Made by a program: the position numbers and the translations under genes. Under the pieces are notes generated by a model. That model was not told the DNA's origin. It was given only the letters and a program-made list of their open reading frames with translations, and did no database searches. Shown here in pieces: positions 43,547-52,545 of a stretch of DNA of 64,000 bases. This DNA comes from MFZZ01 sp964582715. GTDB taxonomy: Bacteria > Patescibacteriota > Microgenomatia > UBA1406 > GWC2-37-13. How positions within the stretch are numbered: the first letter of the stretch is position 1; the number at the start of each line of letters is the position of its first letter. The stretch covers positions 62,001 through 126,000 of the forward strand of contig CAZOSM010000004.1 in the NCBI GenBank assembly GCA_964582715.1, read 5' to 3'.

Positions 43547-44233
43547 TTAATATTGAGGATATCCAGGAAACCAATCCTGTTTAATATTGTTTTCAGAAAT
43601 ACCCATTTCTTTTAGAGTATTCCCCAAACTCTCCACCATTGGTTCAGGTCCTGAAACATAAAAAAGAGGTTTCTGAATATCTGGAATCAGTTCTTTGATC
43701 TTGTTCTCATCAATATGTTCTGGTGAAAATATATAGTGAATTTTAAAGTTTGGGTTTTCTTTTACAAATGCTTCAAGTTCTTCTTTATACACAATGTTTT
43801 GATCACGGTTAGCGTATAAAAGGGTGATATTAAGTAGTTTTCCTTCATGATTGAGCTGTTTAAGAATTGATCTAAATGGAGTAATGCCGATTCCTCCCGC
43901 TATAAACACATATTCCTTGGAATAGTCTTCAATAACAAAATCTCCTTCCACCACAGAAATTTCAATAGATTTTCCAATTTTGAGATTCTTCAGTTTATTT
44001 TTAAAAGAACTACTTCTTTCGTTATTAAATCTGGTTGTCAGCATGATATTACCTTCTATAGGGGCAGCTGCATTAGTAAACCATCTATCAGAACCTCGAT
44101 CATCTGTTGGTTCATGATGCAAGACATAATGGAGAAACTGTCCTGGTTTCCAAGTAATCTTTTCCGATGGTTCAAAGATAAATGATTCTACATCGGTTGT
44201 TTCAGATTTTTTTTCAATGAGTTTTAATTTCAT
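43547..44233 (-). CDS. FAD-dependent ferredoxin-NADP reductase-like protein
   Basis: The 228-aa protein has an FAD-binding beta barrel (about 1-100; RWFTNAAAP replaces the usual RxYS) and an NAD(P)-binding domain (VFIAGGIGITPFRSIL, then LLYANRDQNIVYKEEL and YVSGPEPMVESL). It lacks an iron-sulfur domain, so it should pass electrons to a separate partner. It follows the ArsR regulator by 2 nt, so its expression is probably ArsR-controlled. Confidence 0.9.
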   Translation of the reverse strand: MKLKLIEKKSETTDVESFIFEPSEKITWKPGQFLHYVLHHEPTDDRGSDRWFTNAAAPIEGNIMLTTRFNNERSSSFKNKLKNLKIGKSIEISVVEGDFVIEDYSKEYVFIAGGIGITPFRSILKQLNHEGKLLNITLLYANRDQNIVYKEELEAFVKENPNFKIHYIFSPEHIDENKIKELIPDIQKPLFYVSGPEPMVESLGNTLKEMGISENNIKQDWFPGYPQY

Positions 44234-44235
44234 AT

Positions 44236-44511
44236 TTATTTTGAAAATAATAATTTTTTTAAGTCAATTCCATGTTCCTCCAAAAACTGCCTGTTTAAAC
44301 TATAAAACCAGAGGACACCTTCCTTTCTGTTAGTGATAACGCCTGCATCAACTAATTTATTAAAGTGATGAGAGAGAGTAGGTTGCGTGAGAGAAAATTC
44401 TTTCATTAACTCCTGACAAGCCATTTCTTCTGTATGTATAAGTCTTTTAAGCATAGCAAGGCGGGTTTCGTCTGCGAGTGCTTTAAAAAGTTTGACTGTT
44501 TTTTTATCCAT
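44236..44511 (-). CDS. ArsR family transcriptional regulator
   Basis: The 91-aa protein is a winged helix-turn-helix of the ArsR type: LFKALADETRLAMLKRLI, then MACQELMKEFSLTQPTLSHH as recognition helix region and VDAGVITNRKEGVLWFYSLN as wing. The metal-box ELCVCDL is not present, so the signal may not be a metal. It leads an operon with the flavin reductase and glycosyltransferase. The ATG MDKKTVKLF is chosen over an upstream TTG. Confidence 0.92.
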   Translation of the reverse strand: MDKKTVKLFKALADETRLAMLKRLIHTEEMACQELMKEFSLTQPTLSHHFNKLVDAGVITNRKEGVLWFYSLNRQFLEEHGIDLKKLLFSK

Positions 44512-44572
44512 ATATTTAATTATTGAAATGTTTCTATAATATACCCTTGTCAACAATTTGTCAATAAAGCGA

Positions 44573-44578
44573 TATACT
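44573..44578 (+). promoter_or_regulatory. -10 box of the DUF488 gene
   Basis: TATACT ends 6 nt before the ATG at 44585 and fixes that start. Confidence 0.5.
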
Positions 44579-44584
44579 ATTTAT

Positions 44585-44929
44585 ATGCTAAAACTCAAAC
44601 GGATATATGATTCATACCATAAAGAAGATGGATATAGGATATTAGTTGATAGACTTTGGCCGCGTGGTGTATCTAAGGAAGATGCTCATATTGATCTCTG
44701 GATGAAAGATATAGCGCCAAGTGACGAGCTGCGTAAATGGTTCCATCATGAAGAAGCTAAGTGGGATGAGTTTAAGAAAAGATATAGTAAAGAATTACAG
44801 AATAATTCGCAACATATTAAAGAACTTAAAGATCTTGTAAAGCGACATAGAGTTATTACACTGCTGTATGGTGCAAAAGATACGGAACATAATCAGGCAG
44901 TCGTACTTAAAGAATTTCTAGAACATTAA
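44585..44929 (+). CDS. DUF488 family protein
   Basis: The 114-aa protein matches the short DUF488 family (YeaO-like): RIYDSYHKEDGYRILVDRLW, PRGVSKEDAHIDLWMKDIAPS and the closing VITLLYGAKDTEHNQAVVL. The function is unknown; members are soluble. It is divergent from the ArsR gene and has its own -10 box. Confidence 0.92.
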   Translation: MLKLKRIYDSYHKEDGYRILVDRLWPRGVSKEDAHIDLWMKDIAPSDELRKWFHHEEAKWDEFKKRYSKELQNNSQHIKELKDLVKRHRVITLLYGAKDTEHNQAVVLKEFLEH

Positions 44930-44953
44930 GAAATAATGAGAGTTTATTGTTGA

Positions 44954-44959
44954 TATAAT
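44954..44959 (+). promoter_or_regulatory. Extended -10 box of the DHFR-like gene
   Basis: TGATATAAT (hexamer 44954-44959) ends 8 nt before the ATG at 44968 but only 2 nt before the ATG at 44962. The spacing favours the second ATG. Confidence 0.6.
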
Positions 44960-44967
44960 CAATGTAT

Positions 44968-45561
44968 ATGAGAAAAATAATTGTACTTACTTTTTTATCT
45001 TTAGACGGTGTTATGCAAGCTCCAGGAGGTCCGGAAGAAGATCCTTCAGGAGATTTTACATATGGTGGCTGGACTGTTCCATACTTTGATGAAGAATTAG
45101 GTAAAGCAATGGGTTCACAAATGGGACCTGCTGACCTCCTTTTGGGAAGAAAGACGTTTGAGATATTTGCTGGCTACTGGCCCGAGCATGAGAACGACTG
45201 GCCTGGTATTAATAAGGTAGCAAAGTATGTTGTTTCTACCACTCTAAAAGAACATAGCTGGAGTAACTCCGTTTTTATAAATAGCAATGTAGTTGAAGAA
45301 ATTAAAAAACTTAAATCTCAAGAAGGTTTAGACTTACAAGTTCATGGAAGTGGCAATCTGATTCAAACATTATTAGAGCACGATCTCGTAGATGAGTTTT
45401 GGCTAAAAATATTCCCTGTTACGTTAGGAAGAGGGAAGAGATTATTTGATGAAGGAACTCTACCTGCAGCTTTTACATTAATTGATTCAAAATCAACTCC
45501 TTCTGGTGTTATTCTCGCAAAGTATAAGCGTGCAGGAGAAGTAAAGACAGGTTCATTTTAA
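44968..45561 (+). CDS. Dihydrofolate reductase / RibD C-terminal family protein
   Basis: The 197-aa protein has the fold of the RibD C-terminal / DHFR-like family: MRKIIVLTFLSLDGVMQAPG at the start, LLLGRKTFEIFAGYWP, and LQVHGSGNLIQTLLEHDLVD. It should bind NADPH; whether it reduces folate or a pterin-like or other ketone is unclear, and such proteins are usually not the main DHFR. The start agrees with the family and with the -10 spacing. Confidence 0.88.
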   Translation: MRKIIVLTFLSLDGVMQAPGGPEEDPSGDFTYGGWTVPYFDEELGKAMGSQMGPADLLLGRKTFEIFAGYWPEHENDWPGINKVAKYVVSTTLKEHSWSNSVFINSNVVEEIKKLKSQEGLDLQVHGSGNLIQTLLEHDLVDEFWLKIFPVTLGRGKRLFDEGTLPAAFTLIDSKSTPSGVILAKYKRAGEVKTGSF

Positions 45562-45568
45562 AGAGGTG

Positions 45569-47248
45569 CTAACACTTCATCTTAAGTCTCTGTCCAGGAT
45601 GAATAAGGGTAGAAGGGAGGTTATTTCCCTGCATTAATTCTGTATATTTTGATCCTTCTCCCAATGTAGTCTTGGATATATTCCATAAGTTATCTCCTGA
45701 TTTTACAGTATACTCGCATGAGTTAGTATCTGGGGTTCCTGTAGTATCTGGTGCAGTAGGTGGTATGTGCGTTATCTGAGTTGGGAATACGGCAAGAATA
45801 CGTGAGACAAAGTTTTTATAGTATGAAATATAACTTGCGGTTGAATTGGTCGTTTTAATAGTCATTTTGTTACTCCAGTCACCTGACATGCACCCGTTAC
45901 CTCCACGGATCGTAAATGTATAGGTGGTATTGGGGGTAAGCATATTAATTGTATAGGAAATTGCCCCAGTAGGCTTTCCTGTTTCAAACTCGACACCATA
46001 CTGGTGTGTGTTTTCATCCAATCCATAACTTACGAAATACTTGTGAGCACCTGTAGCTGGTGCGAAGTATAGTACTGCCTGAGTATTACTTACATCAATC
46101 TGAAATAGGTTGGGCGCTTCTGAAGGCTTAGAATCGGAACAGGATGGAGGATGTGAAGTTACTGAGGAAGTGTTGGTATTCTTAGTGGGTTTTGGTGTTG
46201 AGGTTGGTGCATCTGTAGGAGCAGGAGTATTGGTTGGCGTTGGTGTAGGAGTAGGTGTGTTGGTTGGTGTTGGTGTATTTGTTGGGGTAGGCTCAACATC
46301 TAAAAATACCTGTACACGATCGTTTCCTGTATCTACAACCCAGATTGTACCTGCATTGTCCATTGCTATACTGAAAGGATTATTTAATTGACCGTCTCCA
46401 ATTCCAGAGCTTTGGTATGTTTCAATAAGTGAGCCGGTTAACGTATATTTATTTATTTTATGATCATCAGGACACGCAGCATATACGTTTCCATCGTTAT
46501 CTACTTTTACATCCCGAATACTTGAGCAAGCAGACCATCTTCTAATAAAATTGCCATCAGTATCAAATACTTGAATCCTGTTATTTAAGGTTTCGGCAGC
46601 AAAAATATATCCTGTTCCTTCATGGTAAAATACACTGTTTACACCTCCTATATTTTCACCTCCAAGACCTACCCAGTTAGTAATAAAGTTACCACTACTA
46701 TCAAATTTAGAAATGCGATGATTAGTTGATTCTGCAACATAAATATTGCCTTCGCTGTCAACTGTCGCAGAATATGGTGTTTGTAACTGTCCATCACCTG
46801 TACCGCCTGTTCCAAACTTCATAATAAAATTACCATTGTTATCAAATTTTTGAATACGATTATTCGCAGAATCTGCCACATAAATATTATCATCTGAATC
46901 TATGCCAAGCTTTCTTGGCCCGGAAAACTGACCGTCTCCAGAACCAGTTGTGCCCCATTTCAAAATAAAATCACCATTGGAACTGAATTTCTGTACATTA
47001 TTACCTGCTGTATCTATTACAAATAGGTTTCCATTGGAATCGCGTACAATACCCTGTGGACTTTGAAACTGGCCGTCTCCAGAACCGCTGCTTCCAAACT
47101 GTGACTGATATATAAGAACAGCATAAATGGGAGATGCAAAAGAGCTAACAAAAACAAACAATATCAAAAAAAATACTACAATCGAGTAAATAAGCTTAAC
47201 TGGTTTCACATATCTACTATAGCAAATAATAGAGAATTTGTTTTCCAT
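45569..47248 (-). CDS. NHL-repeat surface protein with Fn3 and LysM
   Basis: The 559-aa protein has a signal or anchor helix (about 10-32), six NHL propeller repeats (about 45-320; for example GDGQFQSPQGIVRDSNGNLF and VDSEGNIYVAESTNHRI), a Pro-Thr-Asn linker (repeats of TPTNTP, about 325-365), an Fn3-like domain (about 385-475) and a C-terminal LysM (about 510-559) flanked by cysteines. The propeller probably binds a ligand outside the cell while LysM holds peptidoglycan. Its last two domains are close relatives of those in the 911-aa protein. Confidence 0.88.
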   Translation of the reverse strand: MENKFSIICYSRYVKPVKLIYSIVVFFLILFVFVSSFASPIYAVLIYQSQFGSSGSGDGQFQSPQGIVRDSNGNLFVIDTAGNNVQKFSSNGDFILKWGTTGSGDGQFSGPRKLGIDSDDNIYVADSANNRIQKFDNNGNFIMKFGTGGTGDGQLQTPYSATVDSEGNIYVAESTNHRISKFDSSGNFITNWVGLGGENIGGVNSVFYHEGTGYIFAAETLNNRIQVFDTDGNFIRRWSACSSIRDVKVDNDGNVYAACPDDHKINKYTLTGSLIETYQSSGIGDGQLNNPFSIAMDNAGTIWVVDTGNDRVQVFLDVEPTPTNTPTPTNTPTPTPTPTNTPAPTDAPTSTPKPTKNTNTSSVTSHPPSCSDSKPSEAPNLFQIDVSNTQAVLYFAPATGAHKYFVSYGLDENTHQYGVEFETGKPTGAISYTINMLTPNTTYTFTIRGGNGCMSGDWSNKMTIKTTNSTASYISYYKNFVSRILAVFPTQITHIPPTAPDTTGTPDTNSCEYTVKSGDNLWNISKTTLGEGSKYTELMQGNNLPSTLIHPGQRLKMKC

Positions 47249-47314
47249 ATAAGAAAATACTTGAAGTGAATTAGGGAACAATAGACTATTGTAGATAGAA
47301 AATGCTTGATCTGG

Positions 47315-47320
47315 TACACT
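47315..47320 (+). promoter_or_regulatory. -10 box of the 61-aa membrane protein gene
   Basis: TACACT with an upstream TG ends 6 nt before the ATG at 47327. Confidence 0.45.
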
Positions 47321-47326
47321 AAACGT

Positions 47327-47512
47327 ATGGAAATATTTTTATGGGGATTATGGAATGGACTAACTGCTTGGATTGTACTTATTGCTCATGTATTTGGAGC
47401 CTTACAACAGTATCCAGTTTATAATACTGCACTTGATGGAGGATGGTACCAGTTTGGATTCTTGCTGGGTGCGGGATCTCCACTACTTGGATTATTTGGA
47501 AAAAAACATTAA
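47327..47512 (+). CDS. Small membrane protein
   Basis: The 61-aa product has two hydrophobic segments (LWGLWNGLTAWIVLIAHVFG and WYQFGFLLGAGSPLLGLFG) and a basic end. It resembles small membrane proteins common in these genomes but no named family was recognised. The stop interlocks with that of the convergent DUF4105 gene (TTAA). Confidence 0.65.
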   Translation: MEIFLWGLWNGLTAWIVLIAHVFGALQQYPVYNTALDGGWYQFGFLLGAGSPLLGLFGKKH

Positions 47513-48378
47513 TTTTCTTTCAATAATTCTGTTCGTAATTGTTCGGAAAAATCAGGTTCTGCGTAGTATTTTTTCACTAAATCGGAAATATAATAGTTAT
47601 TCTTAACTTCTTCAAAAGAAATATCATTTTGGATAAAACCCAACTCGTATAACATCTCATCAGAATACCCAGGAAAAATCCAGGCTGCATGATAGGGAAT
47701 TGTGCCTGGTTTACTTGCATTCGCATTTTTAGCGAGCTCATTGGTACAGTTACTGGTTAGACTATTATAAAAACGGGGAGTGGTTTCCAGACTTTGTGTG
47801 GTTTTGGCAAGCTGTAGAAACAATCGCCGTCCTTGTTCTTTAGAAATAGTGAGAGGATACATGTATACACTATTATCTTCAATAAGAATTCTTCGTTGTG
47901 TTAAGTCTTCTTCTGTGCCCCAAACGTACATGATTTCAAAACTATTCAGCATGCCTTTTAATAACCCAAACTGTTCTTCTTTTTCGCGGCGAGCTTCTAC
48001 AGAAACAACTATTGGTTTTTCATCTTCAAAATCAAAAACAAAATAGGTGTGCGCAATCCCGCCAAATTTGATGATCGGAAATCCTTCGAATGGCTCAACT
48101 AAAAACCACACACGCTCCAGTTTAGAAATATTAACTTCACGATCTATATACCCGGCAGAAATAAATTTCCCAGGCGCATATCGATAATCACGCAGATTTG
48201 TAATACCTACAATATCATCATTAATTTCAATTTGTGGTAAGGTTTCAAAACCAACTTCCCAGTCTCTATCATTATTTGGCTTCATAACAAAGAAGACGTA
48301 AATCAGATAAGCAACTATAATGGTTAAAATAGTTACTAAAAAATATGATTTACCGTGTCTCAGTTTTTGTATATTCAT
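47509..48378 (-). CDS. DUF4105 family protein (Lnb N-terminal-like)
   Basis: The 289-aa protein has an N-terminal membrane anchor (about 12-31) and an extracytoplasmic DUF4105 domain. The core motif FYNSLTSNCTNELA gives a catalytic-type Cys, and RVWFLVEPFEGFPIIKFGGI with a later AHTYFVF supplies the conserved His. This domain is the N-terminal part of the lipoprotein intramolecular transacylase Lnb; the C-terminal helices of Lnb are absent, so the reaction may differ. A TATAAT box ends 6 nt before the ATG. Confidence 0.83.
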   Translation of the reverse strand: MNIQKLRHGKSYFLVTILTIIVAYLIYVFFVMKPNNDRDWEVGFETLPQIEINDDIVGITNLRDYRYAPGKFISAGYIDREVNISKLERVWFLVEPFEGFPIIKFGGIAHTYFVFDFEDEKPIVVSVEARREKEEQFGLLKGMLNSFEIMYVWGTEEDLTQRRILIEDNSVYMYPLTISKEQGRRLFLQLAKTTQSLETTPRFYNSLTSNCTNELAKNANASKPGTIPYHAAWIFPGYSDEMLYELGFIQNDISFEEVKNNYYISDLVKKYYAEPDFSEQLRTELLKEN

Positions 48379-48384
48379 AGCATT

Positions 48385-48390
48385 ATTATA
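48385..48390 (-). promoter_or_regulatory. -10 box of the DUF4105 gene
   Basis: TATAAT on the minus strand ends 6 nt before the ATG at 48378. Confidence 0.6.
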
Positions 48391-48442
48391 ATTGCTTTTC
48401 CATTTCTTCCATAACTTTTACGTTTCTTTTTTTTAAAGGAGT

Positions 48443-48448
48443 TATACT
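48443..48448 (+). promoter_or_regulatory. -10 box of the 388-aa kinase gene
   Basis: TATACT ends 8 nt before the ATG at 48457. An AAAGGA upstream of it is too far from the ATG to act as a ribosome-binding site. Confidence 0.5.
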
Positions 48449-48456
48449 ATTGAGAT

Positions 48457-49623
48457 ATGCCGAGGAACCAGAACAAGAATCCTGCTATGCAAAATAAATA
48501 TATGCTTATACAACAACCTAATTTAAAAAAAAACGTAAGTCACATCATTAATCCAAGTGTTACAACGAATGAACTAAGCAGTTATGAGAAACTGCTTTAC
48601 TGGGCTGCAATTATTGAATCATCAGATGATGCAATAATTAGTAAATCCCCAGAGGGTATTATTACCAGTTGGAATAAAGGAGCAGAAAAATTATATGGTT
48701 ATACTGCTCAAGAAGTAATTGGGAAACCAGTATCTATTATTATGCCTAAAGGAAAGGAAAGTGATTTCTCTTATATGATGTCACAATTTTTAGCTGGTAA
48801 ACGTATTGATCATTATGCAACTCAAAGGCAAAGAAAAGATGGTCGTATAATTGATGTTTCTATAACAGTTTCTCCAATTAAAGATGCAACTGGAAAAATT
48901 ATTGGGGCTTCAAAAATTGCACGTGATATCACAGCCCAGGTGGAAGAAGAGAGAAGAAAAGAAGATTTTATAAGTACTGCAAGCCATGAGCTGAAAACTC
49001 CCCTTACAAGCCAACAGGTATATGGCAAACTTCTCGAACGATTAATAGAAAAAAATGATGACTCAGAATATCTTCCTTTAATTCAAAAAATGAATAAACA
49101 AACAAAAAAATTAATTAAACTTACAGAAGATCTCATAGAGTTGTCACGCACAGAAAAAGGTAAATTAGAGATGGATATGGAGCCTTTTGATTTTGATGAT
49201 CTGGTACAAGAAATTGTTGAGAATTCACGGATGATTTCAAACCATAAAATTGAAATAACTAGCACTGTAAATCAGTCTATTGTAGGAGACAGAGAACGTA
49301 TAGGTCAGGTTCTCACTAATTTAATTCTGAATGCGGTAAAGTATTCTCCCCGTGCAGAACAAGTTATTGTGAATACTAATGTCATTGATAATGAGCTGCA
49401 GGTATCAATTAGAGATTTCGGAATTGGTATACCAAAAGAGTATCATGAGAAAATTTTTGAAAGATTTTTTAGAGTATATGGTGAAGATGAAAAGACCTTT
49501 CCTGGTATGGGAATAGGTCTCTATTTAAGTAAGGAAATCGTAACCAGACATGGAGGCACTATCTGGCTCGAAAGTGATAGTAATAAAGGATCCACTTTTA
49601 CTTTCTCTTTACCTCTAGGGTAG
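48457..49623 (+). CDS. PAS sensor histidine kinase, cytoplasmic
   Basis: The 388-aa protein has a PAS domain with PAC (about 48-165; IITSWNKGAEKLYGYTAQEV), HisKA with H177 (ASHELKTPLTSQQ) and HATPase with NLILNAVKYS, DFGIGIP and GMGIGLYLS. There is no membrane helix. No receiver gene is adjacent. Kinase-core residues follow the same pattern as in the other three kinases (FPGMGxGLxxS, then KGSTFTFSLP), so they are close paralogues. Confidence 0.93.
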   Translation: MPRNQNKNPAMQNKYMLIQQPNLKKNVSHIINPSVTTNELSSYEKLLYWAAIIESSDDAIISKSPEGIITSWNKGAEKLYGYTAQEVIGKPVSIIMPKGKESDFSYMMSQFLAGKRIDHYATQRQRKDGRIIDVSITVSPIKDATGKIIGASKIARDITAQVEEERRKEDFISTASHELKTPLTSQQVYGKLLERLIEKNDDSEYLPLIQKMNKQTKKLIKLTEDLIELSRTEKGKLEMDMEPFDFDDLVQEIVENSRMISNHKIEITSTVNQSIVGDRERIGQVLTNLILNAVKYSPRAEQVIVNTNVIDNELQVSIRDFGIGIPKEYHEKIFERFFRVYGEDEKTFPGMGIGLYLSKEIVTRHGGTIWLESDSNKGSTFTFSLPLG

Positions 49624-49836
49624 TTATTGCCCACCTTCCCCTTGGTTTACATTCACATCGACTTCGTCAGGTACATTAATTTGTGGAGTAGAAGTAGATT
49701 GTTGGATCATAGGCAAACCATAATATATAAATAAGAATACAAAGACACCTAAAACAATAATTCCAAGAAGAAATCCCATCCCATTACTATCTGAATTTCC
49801 ATTGCCTGGGTTATTAACAATTACTGGTTCTGCCAT
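49624..49836 (-). CDS. Small membrane protein
   Basis: The 70-aa product has a polar Gly/Asn-rich start, one membrane helix (MGFLLGIIVLGVFVFLFIYY, about 20-39) and an acidic tail. Its stop abuts that of the kinase gene. No named family was recognised. Confidence 0.62.
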   Translation of the reverse strand: MAEPVIVNNPGNGNSDSNGMGFLLGIIVLGVFVFLFIYYGLPMIQQSTSTPQINVPDEVDVNVNQGEGGQ

Positions 49837-49916
49837 AAGAATATTAACAAATTAATAATATAGAGACATAATACAAATGAACGTTTAAGAATGAGTGTGA
49901 GAAGTGTAAAAATTTG

Positions 49917-51395
49917 TTAAGAAGATGTCGAGGTTTTCTTTAAGGGAAGACTAAAACTGAATGTTGAACCTTTAGCTTTTTTACTTTCAACCCAGATCCT
50001 CCCACGATGTCTGTTAATAATTTCTTTAGCAATATAAAGCCCCATTCCAAATCCAGGAAATGTATTATCCTTATTATCTTTGATCTGATATAAACGCTCA
50101 AAGATACGCTTTTGTTGATCTTTTTCAATACCGATACCTTGATCTTTTACATGAACTTCAATCATATTTCCTTTTTTACTCATGCTAACTGTTACTGGCT
50201 GACCATTGCGGGAATACTTCATAGCATTGGTAATGAGGTTTGTTATAACCTGATAAATTCTAAAGCGATCTGCATACACTTCATCAGATATTTTTTTTGT
50301 AAAGGTTATTTTGTGTTTAGAAGAAGAAGCCTGAAATATCTCTACAGTTTCTTCTACTACTTCTCTTAATGAAAAAATTTCTTTATTAAAACTCAACTTA
50401 CCTGTTTGTAAACGAGAAACATCTAGTAAATCATTAATGAGCTTCTGTAACCTGTTCGTTTGTTTATGTATGTTTTGCACTGACTTTATTACTTTTTCAT
50501 CTTTATACGTATGCATGAGCTTCATGAGTACATCGATATAGAGTTTCATACTGGTTAGCGGGGTTTTAAGCTCATGGGAGGCCATATTTACAAAATCATC
50601 TTTACGTTCTTCAAGTTCTTTTTGAGCTGTAATATCATCTACTACACATACGCATGCAATTACTTCATTTTTTCTGTTATGAATTGGAGTTGCACTGACA
50701 AGTAAAATAACTTTCTTTTTATCCTTGCGGATGATATTTATTTCAAGCCCAACAGTCGATTTGCCTTGTGTGAGTGCTGTAATAATTGGTCCTTGACTAG
50801 TTGATAAAGGTTTACCATTATGTGTCGTAGGTAGGAGAGGTCTATTTTTGCCTACTTTAAAACCAATGGGAATAGGTACTCCTATTATTTCATTTGTTCT
50901 TTTATTGATGTTGGTTACATAACCATCTTTATCTGTTATGATGACACCCACCGGCATTTCCTGAATAATACTTTGCAGTCTTTTTTTCTCATCAGTTTCT
51001 CGAAGAATGAGTCTATCAATAGTTTCTTTTAGCCAACCTATAACTCCGGCAAGAAGGAAATAAATGATAGCTAATATCATTGTTGTTTCTATCCCTGATT
51101 CAAGATGTTCCCCTTTGTAATTTCTGGAGTAAATAATATATAAATAATAGCCAATAGTAATAAACGTAGTAGTTACACCTCCTAATATTCCTTCACGGAA
51201 AGAGAAATAAATAATAAATGTTAAAAAAAGAAAGATAGCAAAGGGGGCAACCAGGTCTGGATTATGTATGATCTGATTGGCATACAATTCAAGGAAAACT
51301 GCAGTAATTAAAGTAGTAAAAAAAGGAAAGAAAAAAGAATATTTATTATCTCCCAGATGAGCAATTGGGTTGAGATACGTGTATATTCTTTTCAT
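49917..51395 (-). CDS. Membrane-bound PAS sensor histidine kinase
   Basis: The 492-aa protein has four N-terminal membrane helices (about 20-38, 48-66, 69-89, 103-122), a PAS domain (about 140-260), HisKA with H274 (ASHELKTPLTS) and HATPase with NLITNAMKYS, DQGIGIE and GFGMGLYIA. The short loops between helices suggest that the membrane domain itself senses the signal. It is the only membrane-bound kinase of the four. A TAAAAT box (51402-51407) ends 6 nt before the ATG. Confidence 0.93.
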   Translation of the reverse strand: MKRIYTYLNPIAHLGDNKYSFFFPFFTTLITAVFLELYANQIIHNPDLVAPFAIFLFLTFIIYFSFREGILGGVTTTFITIGYYLYIIYSRNYKGEHLESGIETTMILAIIYFLLAGVIGWLKETIDRLILRETDEKKRLQSIIQEMPVGVIITDKDGYVTNINKRTNEIIGVPIPIGFKVGKNRPLLPTTHNGKPLSTSQGPIITALTQGKSTVGLEINIIRKDKKKVILLVSATPIHNRKNEVIACVCVVDDITAQKELEERKDDFVNMASHELKTPLTSMKLYIDVLMKLMHTYKDEKVIKSVQNIHKQTNRLQKLINDLLDVSRLQTGKLSFNKEIFSLREVVEETVEIFQASSSKHKITFTKKISDEVYADRFRIYQVITNLITNAMKYSRNGQPVTVSMSKKGNMIEVHVKDQGIGIEKDQQKRIFERLYQIKDNKDNTFPGFGMGLYIAKEIINRHRGRIWVESKKAKGSTFSFSLPLKKTSTSS

Positions 51396-51450
51396 AGACG
51401 AATTTTATATTGTATCATGGGAACCTTATACTAATTTGTAAGTAACCTGT

Positions 51451-52542
51451 ATGATTTCTGTGCAACCTATCCACATAAAACAGTATATAGCTCAAGATAG
51501 AAAGCAGTATACAAAGTCTTTGCCATACAAATTTTATATCTCCTGGGAAGATGCGTTATGGGATATTATTAATTCTTTTGGTATTCCTAAGGGTAGTAAG
51601 ATTTTAGTCCCTTCTTTTTTTTGTACCGATGTCATGAATAATATGAAGGATCATGGACTTTCTCCACTCTATTATAAAGTGGATGAAAACCTACAGCCAG
51701 ATCCTCAAGAGGTGAGAAAGCTTGTCAAAACGTATAATCCTTCATTTCTTGTGCTGTTTCATGCAGTTGGGATCCAGAATGATTGTATGAATAGCCAGTT
51801 TATTAATACATTACCGTCGGAGCTGATTATTATTGAAGATGGTGTGCATCGTATAGTGAACCCTAGTGAAGTAAAACTATATGCACCACATCATATAGTT
51901 ATTAACAGCTTTAGAAAAGTAGTTCCGTTACAGGGAAGTTTCCTTTTTGGACAAGCAGCCTTTATTAATAAACTAAAAGGAGCAGCTACTTCTACTTTTT
52001 TTTACTCATGGTCGATTATCTTTTTTTGGTGGTTGATGCAGATATTTTTTACATTACAAAAATATACTCCAGTTCTACCTATATCTTTGCTTTTGGGGAG
52101 GTTAGGTGAGATCTGTATGTTACGACGATATGATATTATCGGTGATGAAAAGGCTGCAGGTTTTTGTCCTGCATTTTTTAAAAAGATGTATTTTCGATTA
52201 GACTTTAAAAGAATTAAAGAACATAAAAGAAAACAAGTATTGGAATATGAAACATACCTTAATAGCTCCGCAGTATATAGAGTTCCTGGTTACTCTCATG
52301 ATGATAGAGGAGAACTGAGAGGATATCCAATTATTGCAAAAAGAGACATGGCAAAAGCAATAATCTCTTTTTGTCGAGAACATGGATTACTCATACGAGC
52401 TGAGCTTGATGATTCAAAATGGGCAAAAAAAAGAAGTATTATGTACCTACCGCTTGGACCACACGTCGAAATAGAGGATATTAAAATAATCTCAACTATA
52501 TTCAATAGAGCAGTAAGCTCGGTACATAATACTTCCCCCTAA
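51451..52542 (+). CDS. DegT/DnrJ-like PLP-dependent protein
   Basis: The 363-aa protein follows the fold-type I aminotransferase pattern of DegT/EryC1 enzymes: ISWEDALWDIINSFGIPKGS, ILVPSFFCTDVMNNM, IIEDGVHRI with the PLP-ring Asp, and a Lys in INSFRKVVPLQGSFLFG that may form the Schiff base. A hydrophobic stretch (FYSWSIIFFWWLMQIFF, about 190-206) is unusual and may hold it at the membrane. It may act on a nucleotide sugar or surface precursor, but the substrate is unknown. Confidence 0.72.
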   Translation: MISVQPIHIKQYIAQDRKQYTKSLPYKFYISWEDALWDIINSFGIPKGSKILVPSFFCTDVMNNMKDHGLSPLYYKVDENLQPDPQEVRKLVKTYNPSFLVLFHAVGIQNDCMNSQFINTLPSELIIIEDGVHRIVNPSEVKLYAPHHIVINSFRKVVPLQGSFLFGQAAFINKLKGAATSTFFYSWSIIFFWWLMQIFFTLQKYTPVLPISLLLGRLGEICMLRRYDIIGDEKAAGFCPAFFKKMYFRLDFKRIKEHKRKQVLEYETYLNSSAVYRVPGYSHDDRGELRGYPIIAKRDMAKAIISFCREHGLLIRAELDDSKWAKKRSIMYLPLGPHVEIEDIKIISTIFNRAVSSVHNTSP

Positions 52543-52545
52543 TTA

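Noticed and set aside
46190..46310. Short tandem repeat that could suggest a CRISPR or satellite
   Set aside because: It encodes the TPTNTP linker of the NHL protein in frame; unit length and position fit a protein linker.
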